This document shows positions 1 to 8,470 of a stretch of DNA of 64,000 bases, piece after piece (positions within the stretch are counted from its first letter, which is position 1; each line of letters begins with the position of its first letter). Origin of the DNA: Bradyrhizobium canariense (GTDB lineage Bacteria > Pseudomonadota > Alphaproteobacteria > Rhizobiales > Xanthobacteraceae). Both the position numbers and the translations under genes were made by a program. The DNA is taken from NCBI RefSeq assembly GCF_019402665.1, contig NZ_VSST01000020.1, positions 62,001 to 126,000 on the forward strand. The letters are read 5' to 3'. The notes under the pieces were generated by a model that saw only the letters and a list, made by a program, of their open reading frames with translations, did not search any database and was not told where the DNA came from.

Positions 1-178
1 GCTCGGTCAGCCGCAGCGGCCGCGACGAGCGGTCGATCAGCTCGGCACCGACCTCGGCTTCGAGATGCTGGATCTGCCGGCTCAGCGGCGGCTGGGCGAT
101 GTGCAGCCGGTCCGCGGCGCGCGAGAAATTGCGCTCGTTGGCGACGGTCACGAAATAGCGCAGCTGCCGGAGGTCCAT
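1..178 (-). CDS. LysR-family transcriptional regulator, N-terminal part (cut by window edge)
   Basis: The reverse strand from the ATG at 178 encodes a typical LysR N-terminal winged helix-turn-helix: it opens [15 protein letters not shown] and continues through an [20 protein letters not shown] helix pair. The gene runs off the left edge, so only about 59 residues are visible and the effector domain is missing. It is divergent from catB, with a palindromic ATAC-N7-GTAT site between them. That arrangement is standard for CatR/CatM/BenM, which activate cat and ben genes with cis,cis-muconate or benzoate as inducer. Assignment to LysR is certain; the CatR/BenM role is inferred from context. Confidence 0.9.
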   Translation of the reverse strand, partial: MDLRQLRYFVTVANERNFSRAADRLHIAQPPLSRQIQHLEAEVGAELIDRSSRPLRLTE

Positions 179-183
179 GCCTA

Positions 184-204
184 ACTATACCCTGTAGGTA
201 TAGT
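184..204. promoter_or_regulatory. Candidate BenM/CatM-type operator (inverted repeat)
   Basis: This is a perfect inverted repeat with 8-bp arms (ACTATACC / GGTATAGT) and a 5-bp spacer. Its core reads ATAC-N7-GTAT, the consensus described for CatM/BenM-class LysR regulators. It lies 6 bp upstream of the LysR start codon and about 80 bp upstream of catB, as expected for a site that both autoregulates the regulator and activates the divergent operon. Confidence 0.75.
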
Positions 205-284
205 ATGTAAACCCAAACGATCTTTGCCGAACGCGCCGTCTGCCCGTACTTCTCAGGCAAGAACTGAGAAATCGAGGAAACGAC

Positions 285-1445
285 GTGACACTGAAGCCCG
301 CCCATATTGATACCTTTATCGTCGACGTCCCCACCATTCGGCCGCACGTCCTGGCGATGGCGACGATGCGTAGCCAGGCGGTGGTCCTGGTCCGGATCGA
401 TTGTCCGGACGGTGTCGTGGGGATCGGCGAGGGCACCACGATCGGTGGCCTCAGCTACGGTGATGAAAGCCCCGAAGGCATCAAGCTCGCCATCGACACC
501 TACATCACGCCGGTCCTGAAGACCTGCGACGTCTCCCGCGTCGCCGAGACGATGGCGAAAATCGGCCGAAGTGTTGTCGGCAACCACATCGCCAAATGCG
601 CGGTGGAGACGGCCTTGCTCGATGCTGCAGGCAAGCGGCTCGGCGTGCCCGTCTCGGAACTGATCGGCGGCGGCCGCGTCCGCGATCGCTTGGCCGTAGC
701 CTGGACGCTCGCGAGCGGAAATACCGCGCGCGACATCGAGGAAGCCGAGGCGATGATCGAGGCGAGGCGGCACTCGATCTTCAAGCTGAAGATCGGCAAG
801 CGCAGCGTGGCCGACGACGTGGCGCACGTGGCGGCGATCAAGAAGGCCGTCGGAAGCCGCGGCAGCGTCCGGGTGGACGTCAATCAGGGATGGGACGAGG
901 CGCAGGCCGACGTCGGCATGAAGATGCTGGAGGACGCCGGCTGCGATCTGGTCGAGCAGCCGGTCGCACGCGACGCGCTCGCGGCTATGGCGCGTCTCTC
1001 CGCGCGCCACGGCATTCCGCTGATGGCAGACGAGGCGCTGCACGGTCCGCGGGATGCCTTCCGCGTCGCCGCAAGCGCGGCGGCCCGCGTGTTTGCGGTG
1101 AAAATCGCGCAGTCGGGTGGTCTCCATGCCGGGCGCGACGTCGCCGCCATTGCCGACGCTTCGGGCGTCGGCCTCTACGGCGGCACCATGCTCGAGGCCG
1201 GCGTCGGCACGGCGGCCTCGGCTCATCTCTTCGCCACCTTTCCGAAACTCGCATGGGGCACCGAACTCTTCGGCCCGCTGCTGCTTACGGAGGAGATCCT
1301 CGCCGAGCCCCTCGACTACGCGGATTTCACCCTGGGCGTCCCAACCGGACCCGGCCTCGGCATCGCGCTCGACGAGGACAAGATCGCTCGGTTCCGCCGC
1401 GACCGTACCGCGCCGACCTTGCACGTCGTCGCGAAGGGAGCTTGA
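285..1445 (+). CDS. catB: Muconate cycloisomerase
   Basis: This 386-aa member of the enolase superfamily (muconate-lactonizing enzyme group) converts cis,cis-muconate to muconolactone in the catechol ortho-cleavage branch. The expected active-site residues are visible: the KxK pair K167/K169 in FKLKIGK, metal ligands D198 (VDVNQGW), E224 (VEQP) and D249 (MADEAL), and the general acid/base K273 (AVKIAQSGG). The start is a GTG preceded by GAGGA. catC follows after 3 bp, so the two are transcribed together. Length and motif positions match classical CatB rather than a distant mandelate racemase-like relative. Confidence 0.93.
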   Translation: MTLKPAHIDTFIVDVPTIRPHVLAMATMRSQAVVLVRIDCPDGVVGIGEGTTIGGLSYGDESPEGIKLAIDTYITPVLKTCDVSRVAETMAKIGRSVVGNHIAKCAVETALLDAAGKRLGVPVSELIGGGRVRDRLAVAWTLASGNTARDIEEAEAMIEARRHSIFKLKIGKRSVADDVAHVAAIKKAVGSRGSVRVDVNQGWDEAQADVGMKMLEDAGCDLVEQPVARDALAAMARLSARHGIPLMADEALHGPRDAFRVAASAAARVFAVKIAQSGGLHAGRDVAAIADASGVGLYGGTMLEAGVGTAASAHLFATFPKLAWGTELFGPLLLTEEILAEPLDYADFTLGVPTGPGLGIALDEDKIARFRRDRTAPTLHVVAKGA

Positions 1446-1448
1446 GCC

Positions 1449-1739
1449 ATGCTGACGATGGTCCAGATGAACGTGCGGATCCCGTTGGATTTCGACAAAC
1501 AGGAAGCCGAGCGCCTCAAGGCGCGCGAGAAGGAGCGCTTCCAGGAACTGCAACGCGCCGGCAAGTGGCGGCACATCTGGCGCGTCGTTGGCTGCTACGC
1601 GAACGTCAGCATCTTCGATGTCGAAAGCAATTCCGAGCTCCACGATATCCTGACGAGCCTGCCGCTCTATCCCTTCATGGAGATGGAGGTGACGCCGCTC
1701 TGCCGGCACCCGTCCTCTCTGCATGAAGACGACCGCTAA
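1449..1739 (+). CDS. catC: Muconolactone delta-isomerase
   Basis: This 96-aa protein has the size and fold signature of CatC (ferredoxin-like small subunit forming decamers). It opens MLTMVQMNVRIPLDFD, has the conserved segment GKWRHIWRVVGCYANVSIFDV and ends with PLYPFMEMEVTPLCRHPSS. It isomerises muconolactone to beta-ketoadipate enol-lactone. It starts 3 bp after the catB stop and lies 54 bp upstream of catA. The downstream hydrolase and CoA-transferase genes (catD, catIJ) are not in this window, so later steps must be encoded elsewhere. Confidence 0.93.
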   Translation: MLTMVQMNVRIPLDFDKQEAERLKAREKERFQELQRAGKWRHIWRVVGCYANVSIFDVESNSELHDILTSLPLYPFMEMEVTPLCRHPSSLHEDDR

Positions 1740-1793
1740 CGCTTCGAACCACGAACGTCCGCGCAGCGGACACAAAACCAAGGGAGAGACGAC

Positions 1794-2687
1794 ATGGATG
1801 CGAGCTTCGTGAAGACCCCGGAAGTCCAGGCCCTGCTCGACAAGGCTGCCGGCCTCAATCAACCGAACGGTGACGCCCGTCTGAAAGCGATCGTGCGCGA
1901 CATCGTCGAGGCCGGCGCCGAGATCATCGCCCGCCACGACGTCAGCGAGGACGAATTTTGGGGCGCGGTGAATTTCCTGCAGAAGGGCGCGCCGGAATAC
2001 GGCTTGCTGGTGCCGGGCACCGGACTGGAACATTTCCTCGATCTTTTCATGGACGCAAAGGACGCCGAGGCGGGACTGACTGGTGGCACGCCGCGCACGA
2101 TCGAGGGACCGCTCTATGTGGCGGGCGCGCCGCTGCAGGAAGGTGATGTCAATCTGACCAAGGATGCTGACGAGACCGGCAGTCTGTACATGAGGGGTCG
2201 TGTTACAGGTCCCGACGGCGAACCGGTCAAGGATGCCGTCCTGCACGTCTGGCACGCCAACTCACAGGGCTGGTACTCGCATTTCGACCCGACGCGGGAG
2301 CAAACTCCCTTCAACAACCGCGCACGCATCAAGCTTGGTCCGGACGGCAGGTACGCGTTCCATTCCAAAATGCCGAACGGCTACTCCGTACCGCCGGGCG
2401 GCGCCACGGACACGCTGATGAAGGCGATCGGGCGCCACGGCCATCGTCCGGCACACGTCCATTTCTTCATCGAAGCGCCCGGTTATCGCAAACTGACCAC
2501 GCAGATCAACTTCGGCGACGATCCGCATGCTGCCGACGACTTCGCCTTCGCCACCCGCGACGGCCTGCTGCCGGTGCCGCAGCGCCAGGGCGATAGTGCC
2601 TACATCAACTTCGACTTCCAGCTCCAACGTGCCTCCGACGGCGCCGACGAGCACTTCTCGTCCCGACCGCGCGCCGAGGCTGCGTAG
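1794..2687 (+). CDS. catA: Catechol 1,2-dioxygenase (intradiol)
   Basis: This 297-aa protein opens the catechol ring to cis,cis-muconate using non-haem Fe(III). The N-terminal helical dimerisation domain (about residues 1-95) is followed by the intradiol beta-sandwich domain. The four iron ligands can be placed: Y161 (WHANSQGWYSHFD), Y197 (MPNGYSVPPGG), H221 and H223 (GHRPAHVHFF). The ribosome-binding site GGGAGAG precedes the ATG. Position directly before benA puts formation and cleavage of catechol in one transcription unit. Chlorocatechol dioxygenases are usually shorter, so plain CatA is preferred. Confidence 0.95.
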   Translation: MDASFVKTPEVQALLDKAAGLNQPNGDARLKAIVRDIVEAGAEIIARHDVSEDEFWGAVNFLQKGAPEYGLLVPGTGLEHFLDLFMDAKDAEAGLTGGTPRTIEGPLYVAGAPLQEGDVNLTKDADETGSLYMRGRVTGPDGEPVKDAVLHVWHANSQGWYSHFDPTREQTPFNNRARIKLGPDGRYAFHSKMPNGYSVPPGGATDTLMKAIGRHGHRPAHVHFFIEAPGYRKLTTQINFGDDPHAADDFAFATRDGLLPVPQRQGDSAYINFDFQLQRASDGADEHFSSRPRAEAA

Positions 2688-2731
2688 ACCTCGGCATACC
2701 GACGCAAAAAGGAAAGCATAGGAGAGGAACT

Positions 2732-4102
2732 ATGACGACGGTACTGGAGCGCATTGACGGCGCGGTGGTCGAAGACAAGGAGCGCGGACTGTTCAGGTGC
2801 CGTCGCGACATCTTCACCGACGCAGAGATGTACGACCTCGAAATGCAGCACATCTTCGAGGGCAACTGGGTGTTTCTGGCGCACGAAAGCCAGATCCCCG
2901 ACAACAACGACTACTTCAGTGCTTGGATCGGCCGCAAGCCGATCATGATCACCCGCGACAAGGCCGGCGAGCTCCACGCCATGATCAACGCTTGCGCTCA
3001 CCGTGGAGCTATGCTGTGCCGGCGCAAGCACGGCAACAAGGGCAGCTTTACCTGTCCCTTCCATGGTTGGACCTTCAGCAATACGGGCAAACTGTTGAAG
3101 GTGAAGGACGGCAAGACTGGCGATTATCCGGCCTCGTTCAATACGCAGGGCTCGCACGACTTGGCGAGGGTGCCCAGGTTCGAGAGCTATCGGGGCTTTC
3201 TTTTCGGCAGCCTGAATGCGGACGTCCCGTCTCTCGAAGATCACCTCGGCGGCGCCAAGGCCGTGATCGACCAGATCGTCGATGGAGCTCCTGACGGCAT
3301 CGAGGTGCTGCGCGGCAACTCCTCCTACGTCTACGACGGCAACTGGAAGCTCCAGATGGAGAACGGCGCCGATGGCTATCATGTGAGCTCGGTCCACTGG
3401 AACTACTCGGCGACGATGGGCCACCGCAATTACGAAAACGAGGGAACGAAGACGGTCGACGCCAACGGCTGGTCCAAGAGCGTGGGCGGTGTCTACAGCT
3501 TCGAGAACGGTCACATCCTGCTATGGACCAACCTGCTCAATCCCGAGGTCCGCCCGGTGTTCAATCACAGGGAGGCGCTCGAAGCCCGGCTTGGCAAGGA
3601 CCGCGCCGGCTTCATCGTCGGGCAGACACGCAATCTCGGGATCTATCCGAACGTCTATCTGATGGACCAGTTCTCGACGCAGATCCGCGTCGTGCGGCCC
3701 ATCAGCGTCGACAAGACCGAGGTCACGATCTACTGCTTCGCCCCGAAGGGCGAGGATGCCAAGGAGCGGGCAATCCGTATCCGTCAGTACGAAGATTTCT
3801 TCAACGTCTCCGGAATGGGCACGCCGGACGACCTTGAGGAGTTTCGCGCATGCCAGACGGCCTATATCGGCGCCGGCGATCTCTGGAACGATCTAAGCCG
3901 GGGCGCGGTGCACTGGATCGACGGTCCGGACGAGAACGCCAAGGCGATCGGCCTGAAGCCGCTCCTGAGCGGTGAGCGCAGCGAGGACGAAGGCCTATTC
4001 GTGCGCCAGCATGAATTCTGGGCGAAAGCGCTCCGCGAGGCGATCCTCCGGAGTGGCGGCGAGACGGCTCGGTTCGCCCCCACGCAGGGAGAAGCAGCAT
4101 GA
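2732..4102 (+). CDS. benA: Benzoate 1,2-dioxygenase, large (alpha) subunit
   Basis: This 456-aa Rieske non-haem iron oxygenase alpha subunit hydroxylates benzoate to the cis-1,2-dihydrodiol. The Rieske [2Fe-2S] ligands are C88, H90, C108 and H111 (NACAHRG and CPFHGW). The mononuclear iron site is D214, H217 and H222 in ENGADGYHVSSVH. An AGGAGAGG-like site lies just before the ATG. The stop overlaps the benB start by 4 bp (ATGA), implying translational coupling. Toluate or anthranilate dioxygenase alpha subunits are close relatives; benzoate is preferred because benD and the cat genes are in the same operon. Confidence 0.92.
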   Translation: MTTVLERIDGAVVEDKERGLFRCRRDIFTDAEMYDLEMQHIFEGNWVFLAHESQIPDNNDYFSAWIGRKPIMITRDKAGELHAMINACAHRGAMLCRRKHGNKGSFTCPFHGWTFSNTGKLLKVKDGKTGDYPASFNTQGSHDLARVPRFESYRGFLFGSLNADVPSLEDHLGGAKAVIDQIVDGAPDGIEVLRGNSSYVYDGNWKLQMENGADGYHVSSVHWNYSATMGHRNYENEGTKTVDANGWSKSVGGVYSFENGHILLWTNLLNPEVRPVFNHREALEARLGKDRAGFIVGQTRNLGIYPNVYLMDQFSTQIRVVRPISVDKTEVTIYCFAPKGEDAKERAIRIRQYEDFFNVSGMGTPDDLEEFRACQTAYIGAGDLWNDLSRGAVHWIDGPDENAKAIGLKPLLSGERSEDEGLFVRQHEFWAKALREAILRSGGETARFAPTQGEAA

Positions 4103-4623
4103 CCATCGCAGCCACCGCCACTCTCTCGCCTTCGGTGAAGTTCGACCTCGAGCAGGTGAGGGCATTCCTCTATCGCGAAGCGCGCCTCCTGGACGATCGG
4201 CAGTGGGACGAATGGATCAAGCTCTATTCACCCGACGTCCACTTCTGGATGCCGTCCTGGGACGATGACGACCAATTGGTCGAGGACCCTCAGAAGGATA
4301 TCTCGTTGATCTACTACCCCAACCGCGAAGGACTGGAAGACCGCGTCTTCCGGATCAAGACCGAGCGCTCTGGTGCGAGCACTCCGGAGCCGCGGACCAG
4401 TCACAACATCTCGAATATCGAGATTGTGGAGGAGCACGACGGGGAGCTGGATCTGCGCTTCAACTGGCACACGTTGAGCCACCGCTACAAGAAAACGGAC
4501 AGCTTCTTCGGCACTGCCTTCTACACGCTCGATACGAAAGGCGACGAGCCGCGCATCGTGGCGAAAAAGGTCGTCCTGAAGAGCGACTACATCCACCAGG
4601 TGATCGACGTCTATCACATCTGA
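4099..4623 (+). CDS. benB: Benzoate 1,2-dioxygenase, small (beta) subunit
   Basis: This 174-aa ring-hydroxylating dioxygenase beta subunit has the SnoaL/NTF2-like cone fold. Recognisable segments are FLYREARLLDDRQWDEWIKLY near the N-terminus, FWMPSWDDDD, and the C-terminal KKVVLKSDYIHQVIDVYHI that ends most BenB/XylY proteins. It has a structural role in the alpha3-beta3 oxygenase and no cofactor of its own. The start codon overlaps the benA stop by 4 bp; benC follows after about 30 bp with its own GGAGAGG site. Confidence 0.92.
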   Translation: MTIAATATLSPSVKFDLEQVRAFLYREARLLDDRQWDEWIKLYSPDVHFWMPSWDDDDQLVEDPQKDISLIYYPNREGLEDRVFRIKTERSGASTPEPRTSHNISNIEIVEEHDGELDLRFNWHTLSHRYKKTDSFFGTAFYTLDTKGDEPRIVAKKVVLKSDYIHQVIDVYHI

Positions 4624-4654
4624 CGCGCCGCGTCCGAATGACTGGAGAGGTGAC

Positions 4655-5677
4655 ATGACCTATCGCGTGGCACTCAATTTCGAGGACGGAGCCACCCGCT
4701 TCATCGAATGCAACGAGGGTGAGAAGGTCCTCGACGCGGCCTACCGCAACAAGATCAATCTGCCGATGGACTGCTCGGACGGTGTCTGCGGCACCTGCAA
4801 ATGCCGCTGCGAGCAGGGCGAATATGATCTCGGCGACGAGTATCTCGAGGACGCGCTGAGCGAAGCGGAAGCCGAAGAGGGAATGGTTCTGACCTGCCAG
4901 ATGGTGGCATCCTCGGATTGCGTCATAGCCGTTCCGGTGCCGTCCGGAGCCTGCAAGGTGAAGCCAGCCGAGCACGGCGGGGAGGTGAGCTCGGTCGAAC
5001 TCGTCTCGGACAGCACCATCATCCTCAAGCTCAAGCTCGATAAACCCGACGCGCTCGGATTCCTGCCGGGCCAATACGTGAATCTCACGGTGCCGGGGAC
5101 GAGCGAGCACCGCTCCTACTCCTTCAGTTCGAAGGTCGGAGCAACGGAAGCCAGCTTCCTCATCCGCAACGTACCGGGCGGTCTGATGAGCGGCTGGCTC
5201 GCCAAAGATGCCAAGACCGGCGCCCGGATGACGTTTGTCGGTCCGCAAGGAAGCTTCTTCCTGCGGGCGCTAGAGCGCCCGGTCGTCATGCTCGCCGGCG
5301 GCACGGGACTGGCGCCGATTCTGTCGATGCTGGAAGTCCTTGCGGATCGCGGCACCGATCAGCCGGTGCACCTGATCTACGGCGTCACAAACGACGGCGA
5401 CCTGGTCGAGATCGAGAGGATAGAGGCACTTGCCAAGAAGCTTCCGACGCTGACCTGGGCGACCTGTGTCGCGAGCCAGGAGAGTTCGCATCCGTTGAAG
5501 GGCTACGTCACCGCACATCTCGCCGACGAGCATCTCAACGCCGGCGATTGCGACGTCTATCTGTGCGGTCCCCCGCCGATGGTCGAGGCGGTACGGGCCT
5601 TCTTCACGGAGAAGGGCGTCAAGCCTTCGCATTTCTTCTATGAGAAGTTTTCTGCAACCGAAGCGGTGGCGGCATGA
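4655..5677 (+). CDS. benC: Benzoate 1,2-dioxygenase, electron-transfer (reductase) component
   Basis: This 340-aa protein passes electrons from NADH to BenAB. The N-terminal plant-type ferredoxin domain carries C40, C45, C48 and C81 for the [2Fe-2S] cluster (CSDGVCGTCKC and LTCQ). Next come an FAD-binding barrel with RSYSFSS and an NAD-binding domain with LAGGTGLAPILSML and a C-terminal YLCGPPPMVEAV. Fusion of ferredoxin and reductase in one chain is normal for this class IB system. The stop overlaps the benD start by 4 bp. Confidence 0.93.
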   Translation: MTYRVALNFEDGATRFIECNEGEKVLDAAYRNKINLPMDCSDGVCGTCKCRCEQGEYDLGDEYLEDALSEAEAEEGMVLTCQMVASSDCVIAVPVPSGACKVKPAEHGGEVSSVELVSDSTIILKLKLDKPDALGFLPGQYVNLTVPGTSEHRSYSFSSKVGATEASFLIRNVPGGLMSGWLAKDAKTGARMTFVGPQGSFFLRALERPVVMLAGGTGLAPILSMLEVLADRGTDQPVHLIYGVTNDGDLVEIERIEALAKKLPTLTWATCVASQESSHPLKGYVTAHLADEHLNAGDCDVYLCGPPPMVEAVRAFFTEKGVKPSHFFYEKFSATEAVAA

Positions 5678-6450
5678 TCTTCGCTGACCGCTTTGCCGGA
5701 AAGAGACTGGTTGTGACAGGCGCCGCGCAAGGTATCGGGCGGGCCGTGGCGCTGCGCGCCGCAGCCGAGGGCGGCGATGTCCTGTTCGTCGATCGCGCGG
5801 ATTTCGTGAACGACGTCGCGACGGAAGCAGGCGCTCGGGGACACGGTTTTGTTTGCGATCTCGAGACTTACGACGGGGCTTCGGGCGCGATGGCCGAGGC
5901 GGTGGGCCGCTTCGGCGGTATAGATATCCTCATCAATAACGTCGGCGGCGCGATCCGGATGCGGCCATACGACCGATTCGAGCCCGGGCAGATCGCGGCG
6001 GAGATCCAGCGTTCGCTGATGCCCACGCTGTGGTGTTGCCATGCCGTGCTGCCGCACTTCCTCAAGAGCGGCCGGGGCACGATCGTCAACGTGTCGTCGA
6101 ATGCAACCCGTGGGATTCACCGCGTGCCCTATTCCGCGGCGAAGGGTGGGGTCAACGCCGTTACGCAGAGCTTGGCGATGGAATATGCCCCCCGCAATAT
6201 CCGTGTAGTGGCGACAGCGCCTGGCGGTACCGAGGCCCCACCCCGCCGCATTCCCCGCAACGCTGAGGGCGACACCATCGAGGAGCAGGAGTGGATGGCC
6301 GAGACCGTCGAGCAGGTAAATTATTCCAGTTTCCTCAAGCGCTACGCCGCGATTGACGAACAAGTAGCGCCAATCTTGTTCCTCGCTTCGGACGAAGCGA
6401 GCTACATCACCGGTGACATTCTGCCTGTCGCCGGTGGCGACCTTGGGTAA
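5674..6450 (+). CDS. benD: 1,6-dihydroxycyclohexa-2,4-diene-1-carboxylate dehydrogenase
   Basis: This 258-aa short-chain dehydrogenase/reductase oxidises and decarboxylates benzoate cis-diol to catechol, linking BenABC to CatA. The NAD-binding motif is TGAAQGIG near the N-terminus. NNVGG follows at the expected distance, then the catalytic Ser and the YSAAK pair. C-terminal segments SSFLKRYAAIDEQVAPILFLASDEASYITGD match the SDR fold. The start overlaps the benC stop (ATGA). It is the last gene of the operon; no benzoate transporter gene (benK, benE) follows in the window. Confidence 0.92.
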   Translation: MIFADRFAGKRLVVTGAAQGIGRAVALRAAAEGGDVLFVDRADFVNDVATEAGARGHGFVCDLETYDGASGAMAEAVGRFGGIDILINNVGGAIRMRPYDRFEPGQIAAEIQRSLMPTLWCCHAVLPHFLKSGRGTIVNVSSNATRGIHRVPYSAAKGGVNAVTQSLAMEYAPRNIRVVATAPGGTEAPPRRIPRNAEGDTIEEQEWMAETVEQVNYSSFLKRYAAIDEQVAPILFLASDEASYITGDILPVAGGDLG

Positions 6451-6689
6451 CGGATTCCCCTGTGCGCCCACATACGATCGCCGTACGGATTATAGACCGC
6501 GCCCGCAGTAGAGATTGTTTTTCTGCAACTCGGCATGACAAATAGGAGCGCACCGTGATCGTCTGCAGTTGCAATGTTCTTAGTGACAGCCAAGTGAAGT
6601 CAACGATTGCGAACGTAATGTCAATCGGCGCCGAACTCGGCCCGTTGAAGTAACGGCGGCAATTCCTTGCCGCAGCTGACCTAATCTGC

Positions 6690-6746
6690 GTTGAGGTGGG
6701 GTCCCGATCGGCGCCGATCGTGACCCCACCCCAACTTGGCTTTTTT
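6690..6746 (+). terminator. 46-nt near-perfect palindrome plus T-run after benD (terminator or fused IS ends)
   Basis: Positions 6690-6735 form an inverted repeat with 23-nt arms and only two mismatches. The centre is GGCGCC, with no extra loop. After 5 nt comes a run of six T (6741-6746), then AATTTTG. It could act as a factor-independent terminator for the cat-ben operon, about 240 bp beyond the benD stop. Its length and lack of loop, and its position beside a truncated folD, also fit two insertion-sequence ends joined head to head. Confidence 0.5.
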
Positions 6747-6804
6747 AATTTTGTTCAGACGGATACTGCCGGTACTTCAAGCGACGTGACCCCGGCGCCG
6801 ATTC

Positions 6805-7451
6805 ACATCAATACGGATGAGCGTGTCGCCGGAATCCTGGTTCAGCTGCCTCTCCCGGCTCACATCAACGCGCAACGAATTCTCGAGGCGATCGAGCCTG
6901 CGAAGGACGTCGATGGATTCCATCCGAGCAATGTCGGGCGCCTCGCGACTGGCGTCCCAAGCCTCATCCCCTGCACCCCGCTTGGCTGCATGCTCATGCT
7001 GCGATCGGTGCGCCCGGATCTCGCCGGTCTCGATGCGGTGGTGATCGGACGATCGAACATTGTCGGCAAGCCGATGGCGCAGCTGCTCATGAGGGCGAGT
7101 TGCACGGTCACGGTTGCTCACTCGCGGACAAAGAACCTGCCCGACGTTTGCCGGCGGGCGGACATTGTCGTGGCTGCGGTTGGTCGGCCGCGGTTTGTGC
7201 GCGGCGATTGGATAAAGCCTGGCGCACTGATCGTCGATGTCGGCATCAATCGCATCACCACCGACGAGGGCAAGAGCAAGCTCGTCGGCGACGTCGCTTT
7301 CGACGAAGCCAGCAAAGTGGCAGGAGCCATCACGCCGGTGCCGGGCGGCGTCGGCCCGATGACCATCGCATGCCTCCTGCGCAACACGGTGGAGGCGACG
7401 GCCCGGTTACATGCGTTACCGAGACCCGCTTGGACGCTCGACGTATCCTAG
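6805..7451 (+). pseudogene. folD: folD (methylenetetrahydrofolate dehydrogenase/cyclohydrolase), 5'-truncated
   Basis: From about 6805 the frame reads as the last two thirds of FolD. Visible segments are [36 protein letters not shown], the NADP-binding [29 protein letters not shown] and the C-terminal [17 protein letters not shown]. Roughly the first 80-85 residues are missing, including the catalytic lysine region. They are replaced by unrelated sequence after the 6690-6735 palindrome. FolD copies near aromatic-degradation genes often serve C1 units from demethylation, but this copy cannot be functional as written. A small protein from an internal start cannot be excluded. Confidence 0.85.
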
Positions 7452-7689
7452 CCCCCAAGCACCCCAGCGAAATCATCCAAATCGAGATCAAGACATTCGG
7501 AAGATTCGACAAGCCGGCCATCGCATCACCGGCAATCGCCAGAAGAGCGCAAGCCGTGGCGCCGGTCACGAGTTCGTCCACGTCGCAATCGACGATGCCT
7601 CGTGCCTCGCCTTCTCAGATTGTAAATCGCTTGGGGTCCCGACGCCAATTGGCGAACTAAGATATTGATCCAGCAAGCGGCGATGGGTC

Positions 7690-8260
7690 AACCTTGGACG
7701 CCCTGTTCACAACCGTGTTCCTCAAGCCACACCGTCGCGCTATCGCTTCGAGGCCAATGACGCGCGTTTGACTAGACTCCGCGCTGCCACACCGAACGTC
7801 AAGGAAGTGACGGTCCTGTGTCATTCCGTGGGGCGCTTCCTCACCTTCGAGACGTGGCGCGCGAGAGCGATAGCGGGCCGGATAGGGGCCAAAATCAAAA
7901 ACGTCCTCTTCGTTGCGCCAGATGTCGACGCTGAAAGCTTCCGTTCGCAGTTGCACGACATGGGTTCGGGTAGGCCTCGCTTCGCACTGTTCGTGTCCCA
8001 GGACGATGCCGTATTGAAGCAATCCAAGTCGCTCCATGGAGGCGCAATCCGCCTCGGGGCATCGTTCCGGACCAAGAGCCTTATGCCACCGACTTTCGAC
8101 GAGAGGGCGTCGAGCTATTCGATTTGACCCGGCTGCGCGGACGCGCTCATTCGCGAGCGCTCGACAACGTGACGTCGGTCGTGAGCATGATCCACGAACG
8201 GCTTGCCAATGAGCAGCAGATCAGCACTACCAGAGTGCCAGCGATCGTCCTAAGGCGGTA
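7690..8260 (+). pseudogene. DUF900-type alpha/beta hydrolase remnant (truncated, frameshifted)
   Basis: One frame encodes VTVLCHSVGRFLTFE (nucleophile-elbow position; families usually have HSMGN here), KIKNVLFVAPDVDAESFR and RFALFVSQDDAVL, all typical of DUF900 esterase-like proteins. Near 8060 the homology moves to another frame, giving VPDQEPYATDFRREGVELFDLTRLRG and AHSRALDN up to about 8240. The N-terminal part is absent. Combined truncation and frameshift mark this as a dead gene. Together with the neighbouring folD fragment it shows that this stretch has been broken by rearrangement. Confidence 0.75.
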
Positions 8261-8470
8261 ATCTGATTAACGGAGCTAGAGACCAGCTTCCGTCCTTGCG
8301 TCGCGCACTAGCTCCCCTGGTACACAGCGCGAGTCACAAAACTCGACGGCGTTTATTGGAATCCTTGTTATTCGGTGGCTCTGGCGGATTCGCTTGCCGG
8401 TCACGCGCAGAAAACCCGAGATCTCGTTCTGGCGGTAAGAGATTGACCTCGCAGCCACCTTCGGCTCGTG

